Part shown: positions 1 through 5,655 of the stretch, piece by piece
Layout of the letters: every line of letters begins with the position of its first letter
Position numbering within the stretch: the first letter of the stretch is position 1
Origin: JANNAT01 sp043766915
GTDB taxonomy: Bacteria; Pseudomonadota; Alphaproteobacteria; Rhodobacterales; Rhodobacteraceae
DNA length: 6,540 nucleotides
Reading direction: 5' to 3'
Assembly (NCBI GenBank): GCA_043766915.1
Contig: JAYUHO010000064.1
Coordinates: 1 to 6,540 of the forward strand
The notes under the pieces: model-generated
Told to the model about the DNA's origin: nothing
Database searches by the model: none
Seen by the model: the letters and a program-made list of their open reading frames with translations, nothing else
Position numbers and translations under genes: made by a program

Positions 1-748
1 TATCTGCAATGATCAGAGTGCGCTCAAACTGCCCGGTGTTTTCGGCATTGATGCGGAAATAGGTCGACAATTCCATCGGGCAGCGCACACCTTCGGGGAT
101 ATAGACAAACGAGCCATCCGAAAACACCGCCGAATTCAGCGTTGCAAAATAGTTGTCCGACTGCGGCACAACCGAACCGATATACTTGCGCACCAGATCA
201 GGATATTCGCGCAACGCCTCGGAGATCGAACAAAAGATCACCCCCGCCTTCAGCAGCTCGGCTTTGAACGTCGTGCCAACCGATACGCTGTCAAAAACGG
301 CGTCGACAGCCACCCGTCGTTCTCCCTCAGGGGCTTCCACCCCCGCCAGCAAAGCCTGCTCTTTCAAGGGGATACCCAGCTTGGCGTAAGTTGCCAGCAG
401 CTTGGGGTCGACCTCCGCCAGCGATTTCGGCTTGACGGCCATGCTCTTGGGTTTGGCGTAATAATACTGATCCTGATAGTCGATCTTGGGATAATTCAGC
501 ATCGCCCACCGCGGCTCTTCCATCTTCACCCAACGCCGATACGCCGCAAGCCGCCAGTCCAGCATCCATTCGGGTTCTTCGTTCTTGGCCGAAATCAAGC
601 GCACGATATCTTCGGACAGCCCTTTGGGGGCGTATTCCATCTCGATCTCGGTTTCCCAGCCGTATTTGTACTTGCCCGCCATGGCCTGCACGGTTTCGAT
701 GGTTTCCCGATCGACACCGTCGCGTACTTCCAAATCCAACGCCGTCAT
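1..748 (-). CDS. sufB: SufB, Fe-S cluster assembly scaffold subunit (N-terminal half, cut by window edge)
   Basis: SufB is the core subunit of the cytosolic SufBCD complex, which builds Fe-S clusters with the ATPase SufC and with SufD. The frame is open from the ATG at 748-746 to the left edge, giving 249 complete codons, roughly half of a typical SufB of about 480-510 residues. Recognisable SufB segments are the early KYKYGWETEIE, then EPEWMLDWRLAAYRRW, the PKIDYQDQYYYAKPK block, SDNYFATLNSAVFSDGSFVY, and at the edge IPEGVRCPMELSTYFRINAE followed by TGQFERTLIIAD. The conserved C-terminal functional cysteine lies outside the window. The start is supported by an AAAGGA ribosome site (755-760 on the opposite strand) six bases upstream. 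It lies 39 bp after the cysteine desulfurase stop and is surely cotranscribed with it. Identification is very secure; only the missing half is unseen. Confidence 0.97.
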   Translation of the reverse strand, partial: MTALDLEVRDGVDRETIETVQAMAGKYKYGWETEIEMEYAPKGLSEDIVRLISAKNEEPEWMLDWRLAAYRRWVKMEEPRWAMLNYPKIDYQDQYYYAKPKSMAVKPKSLAEVDPKLLATYAKLGIPLKEQALLAGVEAPEGERRVAVDAVFDSVSVGTTFKAELLKAGVIFCSISEALREYPDLVRKYIGSVVPQSDNYFATLNSAVFSDGSFVYIPEGVRCPMELSTYFRINAENTGQFERTLIIAD

Positions 749-787
749 GGCTTATCCTTTCCGTTTCAGGGGTTTAACGCCCTATCC

Positions 788-1834
788 TTATGCAACACGC
801 GAAGTGATGCGCTTATAGTCGCGCGCCCAGGCCTCTGCAAACCGCAGCACCTGATCACGTGTCACATCGGGGCCCAGCGATATCCGAATGGCCTGCCCTG
901 CCAGTTCATTGCCATATCCCATTGCCGTCAACACCCGGCTGGCCCGCACCTTGCCGCTGGAACACGCCGATCCTGCCGAAACAGCAAACCCGGCCAGATC
1001 CATCGCCATCACCTGCGTCTCACCTTTCCAGCCGGGCGCAATCAGGCACAGCGTGTTCGGCAAGCGCCGCGTGGTATTCCCAACTGAAATAGTCTGAAAA
1101 CCAAACCCCGACAATGCCAAATCTAGAATATTTCTAATTTCGGCGACTTTGTCCCAAACCCCGTCCGCCAAATCGCGCGCTGCTGCCGTCGCTGCCGCCG
1201 CAAAGCCCGCGATACCGATCAGGTTTTCGGTGCCCGCCCGCCGGCCCATTTCCTGCCCACCGCCGCGCAATTGCGGTGTAAAATCAATGCCCCGCCGCAA
1301 CACCAGCGCGCCAATGCCTTTCGGTCCGCCCAGTTTATGCGCTGAAATCAGTGCCATGTCGCAGCCCAGCCAGTTGAATGCCAACGGAATTTTTCCAAAG
1401 CCTTGGGTCACATCGCACACGGCCAGGCCGGACGGCAAGTGCTGCACGATACCTGTTTCCGAATTGGCCAGCTGCACCGCCGACCGCGCCGGATCGGCGA
1501 TCTGCACCTGCCCCGATGCATCCACGGTCAAATCCGCCTCACACCAGGCCGAAACGGCTTCATGCTCAATCCCCGCGCAGTGCAATCCCCGCCCGGAGCA
1601 AGCCAATGCCGCCGCCTCGGTCGCCCCGGATGTAAACACAATATCCGCGCCATCTGCGCCCATCGCTTGGGCAATATCCCCGCGTGCCCGCTCGATCAGG
1701 CCCTTGGCCGCGCGCCCTTCGGCATGCACCGAAGACGGATTGCCCAGCACATCCATTGCCGCAATCATCGCCGCCCGCGCTTCGGGCCGCAGCGGCGTGG
1801 TGGCGTTCCAATCCAGATAGATGCGCCCGCTCAT
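788..1834 (-). CDS. Cysteine desulfurase, class V aminotransferase, IscS/NifS type
   Basis: A PLP enzyme that takes sulfur from L-cysteine as a persulfide, yielding alanine, and feeds it to the Suf scaffold. The 348 residues carry the whole fold. YLDWNATTPL is near residue 6 and GNPSSVH near 31-37. TSGATEA (68-74) binds the PLP phosphate. His91 in EHEAV is placed to stack on the PLP ring, and Asp141 and Gln144 lie in CDVTQGFGK. The Schiff-base lysine is Lys167 in SAHKLGGPKG. GGGQEMGRRAGTEN (191-204) follows, and the catalytic cysteine is Cys291 in SAGSACSSGK. The SACSSG loop is the group I (IscS/NifS) signature, not that of SufS, although the gene sits directly before sufB. It is somewhat shorter than the approximately 400-residue IscS. 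The ATG start has only a weak ribosome site (GAAAG), and an out-of-frame ATG lies 16 bases upstream. A specific symbol is withheld because iscS and nifS names are both used for this gene in Rhodobacteraceae. Confidence 0.95.
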   Translation of the reverse strand: MSGRIYLDWNATTPLRPEARAAMIAAMDVLGNPSSVHAEGRAAKGLIERARGDIAQAMGADGADIVFTSGATEAAALACSGRGLHCAGIEHEAVSAWCEADLTVDASGQVQIADPARSAVQLANSETGIVQHLPSGLAVCDVTQGFGKIPLAFNWLGCDMALISAHKLGGPKGIGALVLRRGIDFTPQLRGGGQEMGRRAGTENLIGIAGFAAAATAAARDLADGVWDKVAEIRNILDLALSGFGFQTISVGNTTRRLPNTLCLIAPGWKGETQVMAMDLAGFAVSAGSACSSGKVRASRVLTAMGYGNELAGQAIRISLGPDVTRDQVLRFAEAWARDYKRITSRVA

Positions 1835-1877
1835 GCGCCAACGCTTTCATCTTGGTTAAAATACCTTGAGGGGGTGA

Positions 1878-1936
1878 GGGGCCACGCCCCGAGGGGGGGC
1901 AAAGCACCCCCTAAAAATCTTCCTGCAAGATTTTTT
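1878..1936. repeat. Cluster of three adjacent palindromes between iscR and the desulfurase gene
   Basis: Three inverted repeats lie end to end in the iscR–desulfurase gap. The first is GGGGC-CAC-GCCCC at 1878-1890. The second is AGGGGGGGC-AAA-GCACCCCCT at 1892-1912, with nine paired positions and one mismatch. The third is AAAAATCTT-CCTGC-AAGATTTTT at 1913-1935, nine perfect pairs, followed by one more T. In the direction of operon transcription the AT hairpin comes first, just after the iscR stop, then the GC hairpins. They could act as an attenuator or processing signal, or be a dispersed intergenic palindromic element. The AT stem is too weak for me to call a terminator. Confidence 0.75.
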
Positions 1937-1949
1937 CCCGCAACCGTCA

Positions 1950-2411
1950 TCACAGATCATCCACCACGGCAAACAGTGCAGGCACCGCAGGACAGGGCAC
2001 CATCGCATTGCTGATCACATCCGACAGCCGGGTCTGGTGCAAGAACACATAGACCTGCGCCGAGAGCCCCTCCCACAACCGGTTGGTCAGGCTTTGCGCC
2101 CGGGTGCCCGACACGCCGCCCGACGCCCCCGCCCCGGTGTGCAGGGCGTCTACGGTTTCCTCAACCGCTTCTAACACCTGCGAAATCCGTATCGCATCCG
2201 GGCTTTTTGCCAACCGATAGCCGCCGCCCGGCCCGCGGACCGCCTCGACCAGCCCTGCCCGGCGCAGCTTGACGAACAATTGCTCCAGATACGGCAGTGA
2301 CAGGTCTTGCCGCTTGGCAATCTCGGCCAATGACATCAGGTCATCGCCCTTGGCCAAAGCCAAATCGGCCAAGGCTACCATCGCATAGCGCCCTTTGGTG
2401 GAAAGTTTCAT
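1950..2411 (-). CDS. iscR: IscR, Rrf2-family Fe-S-responsive regulator lacking the usual cysteine ligands
   Basis: This 153-residue Rrf2-family winged-helix regulator is the first gene of the suf operon and presumably controls it. The DNA-binding half matches E. coli IscR closely: MKLSTKGRYAMVAL at the start, LSLPYLEQLFVKLR (37-50) with Glu43, and VRGPGGGY (58-65) with Arg59. The cluster-binding loop differs. By alignment with E. coli Cys92, Cys98, Cys104 and His107, this protein has Thr92, a Gly/Ser/Val stretch at 97-101, Ser107 and Asn110, plus a three-residue insertion. Its only cysteine is Cys140 near the C terminus. Single-cysteine IscR is known in Rhodobacteraceae, where the Rhodobacter sphaeroides protein is reported to bind an Fe-S cluster with one cysteine and to repress iron genes. 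The ATG lies after a G-rich stretch with no strong Shine-Dalgarno. Identity is firm; the mode of sensing is inferred from the relative. Confidence 0.95.
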   Translation of the reverse strand: MKLSTKGRYAMVALADLALAKGDDLMSLAEIAKRQDLSLPYLEQLFVKLRRAGLVEAVRGPGGGYRLAKSPDAIRISQVLEAVEETVDALHTGAGASGGVSGTRAQSLTNRLWEGLSAQVYVFLHQTRLSDVISNAMVPCPAVPALFAVVDDL

Positions 2412-2513
2412 TGCCGCCGCCGATCAAAATACGCAAGTCCATTGACGTTCAGGGTTGGTCCGCTTAACTCAACTCCAGTCCATGGGTGATGCCGCAAGCG
2501 ATTGCGACAGCAC

Positions 2514-2530
2514 TTTAGAATGGTTCTAGG
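2514..2530. promoter_or_regulatory. ICE-like (Irr) palindromic operator in the iscR/hydrolase divergent region
   Basis: TTTAGAA-TGG-TTCTAGG matches, as I recall it, the iron control element consensus TTTAGAA-N3-TTCTAAA bound by the alphaproteobacterial haem-responsive regulator Irr, except for the last two bases. The inner TAGAA/TTCTA arms are perfectly symmetric. It overlaps the -10 hexamer of the predicted iscR promoter, so binding would be expected to block transcription. Irr control of suf genes is known in alphaproteobacteria. Assignment to Irr rather than to IscR itself is inference. Confidence 0.6.
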
Positions 2531-2551
2531 ATATCCGAGCGAATTCGTCAA
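2523..2551 (-). promoter_or_regulatory. Predicted sigma-70 type promoter of the iscR-suf operon
   Basis: Read on the minus strand, a -35 TTGACG (2551-2546) is followed after exactly 17 bases by a -10 TAGAAC (2528-2523). Transcription would start near 2515, leaving a leader of about 100 bases before the iscR ATG. The -35 matches five of six consensus positions and the -10 matches four of six. The overlapping ICE-like palindrome supports a regulated promoter here. No comparably good promoter was seen for the divergent hydrolase gene. Confidence 0.55.
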
Positions 2552-2584
2552 CAAACCGCTCGCGACATAAGGCACGGAACACAC

Positions 2585-3244
2585 ATGCCCGAAGTTATTT
2601 TTGCCGGCCCCGAAGGCCGCCTTGAAGGCCGCTACCATCCGCAAAAGGAACGCGATGCGCCGATCGCGATCGTGCTGCATCCGCATCCGGCTTACGGCGG
2701 CACGATGAACAACAAAGTGGTCTATAACCTGCATTATGCGTTCTACAACATGGGGTTCACCGTGATGCGGTTCAACTTCCGTGGCGTCGGGCGCAGTCAG
2801 GGCGAATATGACATGGGCATCGGAGAGCTGTCCGATGCCGCCAGCGCCTTGGATTACCTGCAGTCGATGAACCAGAACGCTAAGCATTGCTGGGTGGCAG
2901 GGTTCTCCTTTGGTGCCTGGATCGGCATGCAGTTGTTGATGCGCCGCCCGGAAATTACTGGCTTTATCTCGGTCGCGCCCCCGGCCAACCTTTATGATTT
3001 CAGCTTTCTTGCGCCCTGCCCGGCCTCTGGTCTGATCATCAACGGGACCGCCGACAAAGTGGCCCCGCCGAAAGACACCACCACCTTGGTGAACAAACTG
3101 CACGAACAAAAGGGCATCACCATCACCCACACGCAAATCGAAGGCGCAGATCACTTTTTCAAGGACGAAGAAGCGCATATGAAACCGATGATCGACACCG
3201 TAAGCACCTACGTCAAACGCCGCCTGACCGAGGTATCGCGCTGA
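2585..3244 (+). CDS. Alpha/beta hydrolase (COG2945-like), substrate unknown
   Basis: A 219-residue single-domain cytoplasmic alpha/beta hydrolase with no signal peptide. The order of elements is complete. IVLHPHPAYGGTMNN (29-43) forms the oxyanion-side loop, and RFNFRGVGRSQGEYD (62-76) follows. The nucleophile elbow GFSFG carries Ser108. Asp157 lies in INGTADKVAPP and His190 in EGADHFF, which together make a plausible Ser-Asp-His triad. The HPHPxxGGxMxN and FNFRGVGxSxG motifs are typical of the small COG2945 hydrolases, whose substrates are mostly unknown. The start is supported by GGAA six bases before the ATG. The gene is divergent from iscR across 173 bp, and its TGA shares one base with the ATG of the next gene, which indicates translational coupling. 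Esterase or peptidase activity cannot be told from the sequence. Confidence 0.9.
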   Translation: MPEVIFAGPEGRLEGRYHPQKERDAPIAIVLHPHPAYGGTMNNKVVYNLHYAFYNMGFTVMRFNFRGVGRSQGEYDMGIGELSDAASALDYLQSMNQNAKHCWVAGFSFGAWIGMQLLMRRPEITGFISVAPPANLYDFSFLAPCPASGLIINGTADKVAPPKDTTTLVNKLHEQKGITITHTQIEGADHFFKDEEAHMKPMIDTVSTYVKRRLTEVSR

Positions 3245-3507
3245 TGTCGGTGCTTGACGACATGGGCGATCAGCTTGCCCGCGAGGTGATCGCCGCGATG
3301 GAGGAACTGGGCGATGACCGGTTCTTTGACAAAGTCTCCAAAGTGCTGCTCGATGCTTCGCCCACCATGCAAGAGGCGTTCTTAACCGCCTACCGCGTCC
3401 GCGTCGCGGAAAAACGCGGTCGCGCGTTCATGGAGGCCGCGTTGAAGGCCAAGCGCGAGGGCCGTGACGGCCCGAAAGTACATATGGACAGTGGCGGCGG
3501 GCATTGA
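3244..3507 (+). CDS. Conserved-looking small helical protein of unknown function
   Basis: I do not recognise this 87-residue protein. It has no membrane segment, signal peptide, cysteine or metal-binding motif. The N-terminal third is acidic (LDDMGDQ, MEELGDD). The middle (residues about 26-66) reads as amphipathic helices with FFDKVSKVLLDASPTMQEAF and then AYRVRVAEKRGRAFMEAALK. The tail is basic and then glycine/histidine-rich. Its ATG overlaps the hydrolase TGA by one base, and its own TGA overlaps the TTG start of the next gene by four. This tight packing, together with normal codon use, argues that it is real and coupled to both neighbours. It might be a partner or regulator of one of them, but nothing in the sequence shows that. 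Confidence 0.8.
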   Translation: MSVLDDMGDQLAREVIAAMEELGDDRFFDKVSKVLLDASPTMQEAFLTAYRVRVAEKRGRAFMEAALKAKREGRDGPKVHMDSGGGH

Positions 3508-4094
3508 GCGCACGGCTTGACGCCCAATTCGCCTTTCTGAATGAGGCGGATCGGCTGAAGTCGGTGCTGCGCGCGACCACCTTATGCGATGGGTCGCGGC
3601 GGGAAAATTCCGGTGAACATTCGTGGCATCTGGCGCTTTATGCGCTGGTGCTGGCCGATCAAGCCGCCCCGGGCGTGGATATCAACCGCGTGATCCGCAT
3701 GTTGCTGATTCATGATCTTGTTGAAATAGACGTCGGCGATGTGCCGATCCATTCGGCAAACGGGTTGGCGCATGGCAGTACATCCGTACAAGTCGCCGAA
3801 TCCCGCGCCGCTGATCGGATTTTCGGATTGCTGCCCGGTGATCTGGGCCGCGACCTGCACGCCCTTTGGGATGAGTTTGAAGCGGCCCTGACCCCCGACG
3901 CGATCTTTGCCAAATCCCTTGACCGCGTGCAGCCCGTTATGGCCAATCTGGCATCGGGTGGCGGCACTTGGGTGGAGTATCAGGTGACGGCGGAACAGTT
4001 AGAGACGCGCGTAGGCGCAAAGATCGCAAGGGGTGCGCCGGTGATTTGGGAGTGGGTGAAGGTTAAGACCGCGTTTTACTTCAGCGGCGCGTGA
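3504..4094 (+). CDS. HD-domain phosphohydrolase, YfbR/HDDC2-like 5'-nucleotidase
   Basis: A 196-residue HD-domain protein. The metal-binding pattern is visible: His39 in SGEHSWHLALYALVLA, the His70-Asp71 doublet in LLIHDLVEIDVGD with Glu74, and Asp140 in AKSLDRVQPVMAN. The spacing is close to E. coli YfbR (His33, His68-Asp69, Asp137), a deoxynucleoside 5'-monophosphatase, and to human HDDC2. A role in removing phosphate from deoxynucleotides is therefore plausible, but substrate specificity is inferred. The start is a TTG that overlaps the preceding stop as TTGA, with a G-rich ribosome site (GGCGGCGGG) just before it. It is the last gene of the three-gene set, and no terminator hairpin is visible between it and icd. 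Confidence 0.87.
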   Translation: MSARLDAQFAFLNEADRLKSVLRATTLCDGSRRENSGEHSWHLALYALVLADQAAPGVDINRVIRMLLIHDLVEIDVGDVPIHSANGLAHGSTSVQVAESRAADRIFGLLPGDLGRDLHALWDEFEAALTPDAIFAKSLDRVQPVMANLASGGGTWVEYQVTAEQLETRVGAKIARGAPVIWEWVKVKTAFYFSGA

Positions 4095-4188
4095 CATGAT
4101 TCAGTATACCGTCGCATACCGCCTTCCCTTTCATCGAATTTTCACCTAAACCGCTCTGAACCACAATCATCACCACAAAGGGCCAGCC
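4095..4188 (+). promoter_or_regulatory. Intergenic leader before icd; ribosome site only
   Basis: This 94-base gap separates the HD-domain gene from icd. An AAAGGG ribosome site (4177-4182) lies six bases before the icd ATG. I see no convincing -35/-10 pair and no hairpin terminator. Either icd has a promoter I cannot recognise, or it is reached by read-through from the upstream genes. Confidence 0.5.
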
Positions 4189-5403
4189 ATGACCAAGATC
4201 AAAGTTGCAAACCCCGTTGTTGAACTTGACGGCGACGAGATGACCCGGATCATCTGGGATTTCATCAAGCAAAAGCTGATCCTGCCCTACCTGGACCTTG
4301 ATCTGAAATATTACGATCTGGGCATCGAAGAACGTGACCGCACCAATGATCAGGTGACGATTGACAGCGCCCATGCGATCCAGAAATATGGCGTCGGCGT
4401 GAAATGCGCGACCATCACCCCGGATGAGCAACGGGTGGAAGAGTTCGGCCTGAAACAGATGTGGAAATCGCCCAACGGCACCATCCGTAACATTCTGGGC
4501 GGGGTGATTTTCCGCCAGCCGATCATCTGCAAAAACGTGCCACGTCTGGTGCCCGGCTGGACCAAACCGATTGTGATCGGTCGCCATGCCTTTGGCGATC
4601 AATACCGCGCCACCGATTTCCGCTTTCCGGGGGCTGGCAAGCTGACGATGAAGTTTGTCGGCGACGACGGTGTGGTGATCGAAAAGGATGTCTACACGGC
4701 GGCGTCTTCCGGCGTTTACATGGGCATGTATAACCTTGACGACAGCATTATCGACTTTGCCCGTGCCTCGTTGAACTATGGGTTAAACCTTGGCTGGCCG
4801 GTTTACCTTTCGACCAAGAATACCATCCTGAAAGCCTATGATGGCCGCTTCAAAGACCTGTTCCAAAAGGTCTATGAAGAAGAATTCGCCGAGGCCTATA
4901 AGGCCAAAGGCATCACCTATGAACACCGTCTGATTGACGATATGGTGGCTAGCTCGATGAAATGGGCGGGCGGCTATGTCTGGGCCTGCAAGAATTACGA
5001 CGGCGATGTGCAGTCCGATCTGGTGGCGCAAGGCTTTGGGTCTTTGGGTATGATGACGTCGGTCCTGATGACGCCAGATGGCAAAATTGTTGAAGCAGAG
5101 GCCGCCCACGGCACTGTCACGCGGCATTTCCGCGAAAACCAAAAGGGCAAGGCCACCAGCACAAATTCGGTGGCCTCGATCTATGCATGGACCGGCGGCC
5201 TGAAGCACCGCGCCAAGCTGGATGACAACGCCGCCCTGCTGCGCTTTGCCGAAACCTTGGAAAAGGTGACGGTTGATACCGTTGAAGACGGCCATATGAC
5301 CAAAGATCTGGCCCTGCTGGTGGGCCCTGATCAAAAATGGCTGACCACCATGGGCTATCTTGAAAAGGTGGATGAGTATTTGAACAAGGCGCTGGTGGGC
5401 TAA
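4189..5403 (+). CDS. icd: NADP-dependent isocitrate dehydrogenase, eukaryote-type homodimer
   Basis: Catalyses oxidative decarboxylation of isocitrate to 2-oxoglutarate with NADP in the TCA cycle, in the cytosol. The 404 residues are full length and closely follow human IDH1 rather than the 416-residue E. coli enzyme. GDEMTRIIW is at 15-23. The isocitrate loop KSPNGTIRN contains Ser94, Asn96 and Arg100, and Arg109 follows. IGRHAFGDQYRATDF contains Arg132, which has the same number as the well-known IDH1 residue, and Tyr139. The catalytic lysine is Lys210 in LSTKNTILK. Metal-binding aspartates are Asp250, Asp273 and Asp277 (HRLIDDM, NYDGDVQSD). HGTVTRH (307-313) supplies Arg312 and His313 for the NADP 2'-phosphate. 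Preceded by a good ribosome site and followed by an intrinsic terminator. This dimeric type is common in alphaproteobacteria, so it is not unexpected here. Confidence 0.98.
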   Translation: MTKIKVANPVVELDGDEMTRIIWDFIKQKLILPYLDLDLKYYDLGIEERDRTNDQVTIDSAHAIQKYGVGVKCATITPDEQRVEEFGLKQMWKSPNGTIRNILGGVIFRQPIICKNVPRLVPGWTKPIVIGRHAFGDQYRATDFRFPGAGKLTMKFVGDDGVVIEKDVYTAASSGVYMGMYNLDDSIIDFARASLNYGLNLGWPVYLSTKNTILKAYDGRFKDLFQKVYEEEFAEAYKAKGITYEHRLIDDMVASSMKWAGGYVWACKNYDGDVQSDLVAQGFGSLGMMTSVLMTPDGKIVEAEAAHGTVTRHFRENQKGKATSTNSVASIYAWTGGLKHRAKLDDNAALLRFAETLEKVTVDTVEDGHMTKDLALLVGPDQKWLTTMGYLEKVDEYLNKALVG

Positions 5404-5437
5404 CGCCTTCACATCTGTTGTCGATAGCAATGATTAG

Positions 5438-5461
5438 GGGTGCGGGAAGCCGCACCCTTTT
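5438..5461 (+). terminator. Intrinsic terminator of icd
   Basis: A perfect 8-bp stem GGGTGCGG / CCGCACCC with a GAAG loop is followed at once by TTTT. It begins 34 bases after the icd stop and separates icd from the stress-type promoter downstream. This is the clearest rho-independent terminator in the window. Confidence 0.9.
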
Positions 5462-5481
5462 GCATGGCAGCTGCCGATCGC

Positions 5482-5506
5482 GGAACCATTTCGCCCCTCA
5501 CCCGTT
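5482..5506 (+). promoter_or_regulatory. Predicted ECF sigma (EcfG-type, general stress) promoter
   Basis: GGAAC (5482-5486) and CGTT (5503-5506) are separated by exactly 16 bases. This is the consensus GGAAC-N16/17-CGTT recognised by EcfG-family sigma factors of the PhyR–NepR general stress response in alphaproteobacteria. It lies just after the icd terminator and would give a leader of roughly 45-50 bases before the small membrane-peptide gene. The match and position are seen directly; use by EcfG is inferred and depends on the host encoding such a sigma factor. Confidence 0.65.
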
Positions 5507-5559
5507 TGTGAAGACACAAGCAGCGCCAGATACGGCGCGCTGGGGCAAGGAGCTATCCC

Positions 5560-5634
5560 ATGAACAGCATTATTTATCTTATCGGCTTGGTGGTCGTCGT
5601 CTTGGCGATCTTGTCGTTTGTTGGCCTGCGCTAA
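5560..5634 (+). CDS. 24-residue single-span membrane peptide
   Basis: A tiny gene of 24 codons plus TAA. The peptide starts MNSIIYL, runs through a continuous Val/Leu/Ile core (residues about 4-21) and ends FVGLR. It is therefore one hydrophobic helix with a single basic residue at the C terminus, presumably an inner-membrane peptide. A strong AAGGAG ribosome site (5547-5552) sits seven bases before the ATG. A stress-type promoter lies just upstream, and a multi-span membrane protein gene begins 21 bases downstream, so the two are probably one operon. I do not know a named family for it. The strong translation signal and clean context make a real gene likely despite its size. Confidence 0.78.
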   Translation: MNSIIYLIGLVVVVLAILSFVGLR

Positions 5635-5655
5635 GGGTTGAAAGGGAAATTGACA

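Noticed and set aside
153..389. Short plus-strand frames opposite sufB (also 585-818)
   Set aside because: They are antisense to sufB, which is confidently identified by sequence.
1149..1820. A 223-codon open frame on the plus strand
   Set aside because: It lies entirely antisense to the cysteine desulfurase, whose motifs are unmistakable. The translation is Pro/Ala/Ser-rich with no domain, as expected for a GC-rich shadow frame.
2442..2470. TTGACG followed 17 bases later by TAACTC as a promoter for the hydrolase operon
   Set aside because: The -35 is good but the -10 matches consensus at only two positions. It is not strong enough to annotate.
2493..2506. CGCAA-N4-TTGCG inverted repeat near the 5' end of the iscR leader
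   Set aside because: Five-base arms of this kind are expected by chance, and nothing ties it to a known operator.
2540..2547. CGAATTCG palindrome within the iscR promoter spacer
   Set aside because: It is a short self-complementary octamer with no link to a known regulator; probably coincidental.
2408..3178. A 256-codon open frame on the minus strand
   Set aside because: It is antisense to the alpha/beta hydrolase and runs through the divergent promoter region. It is a shadow with no recognisable motif.
4783..5430. A 215-codon open frame on the minus strand
   Set aside because: It is antisense to icd and also covers its stop and the start of the downstream gap. The protein is His/Gln/Ile-rich with no domain.
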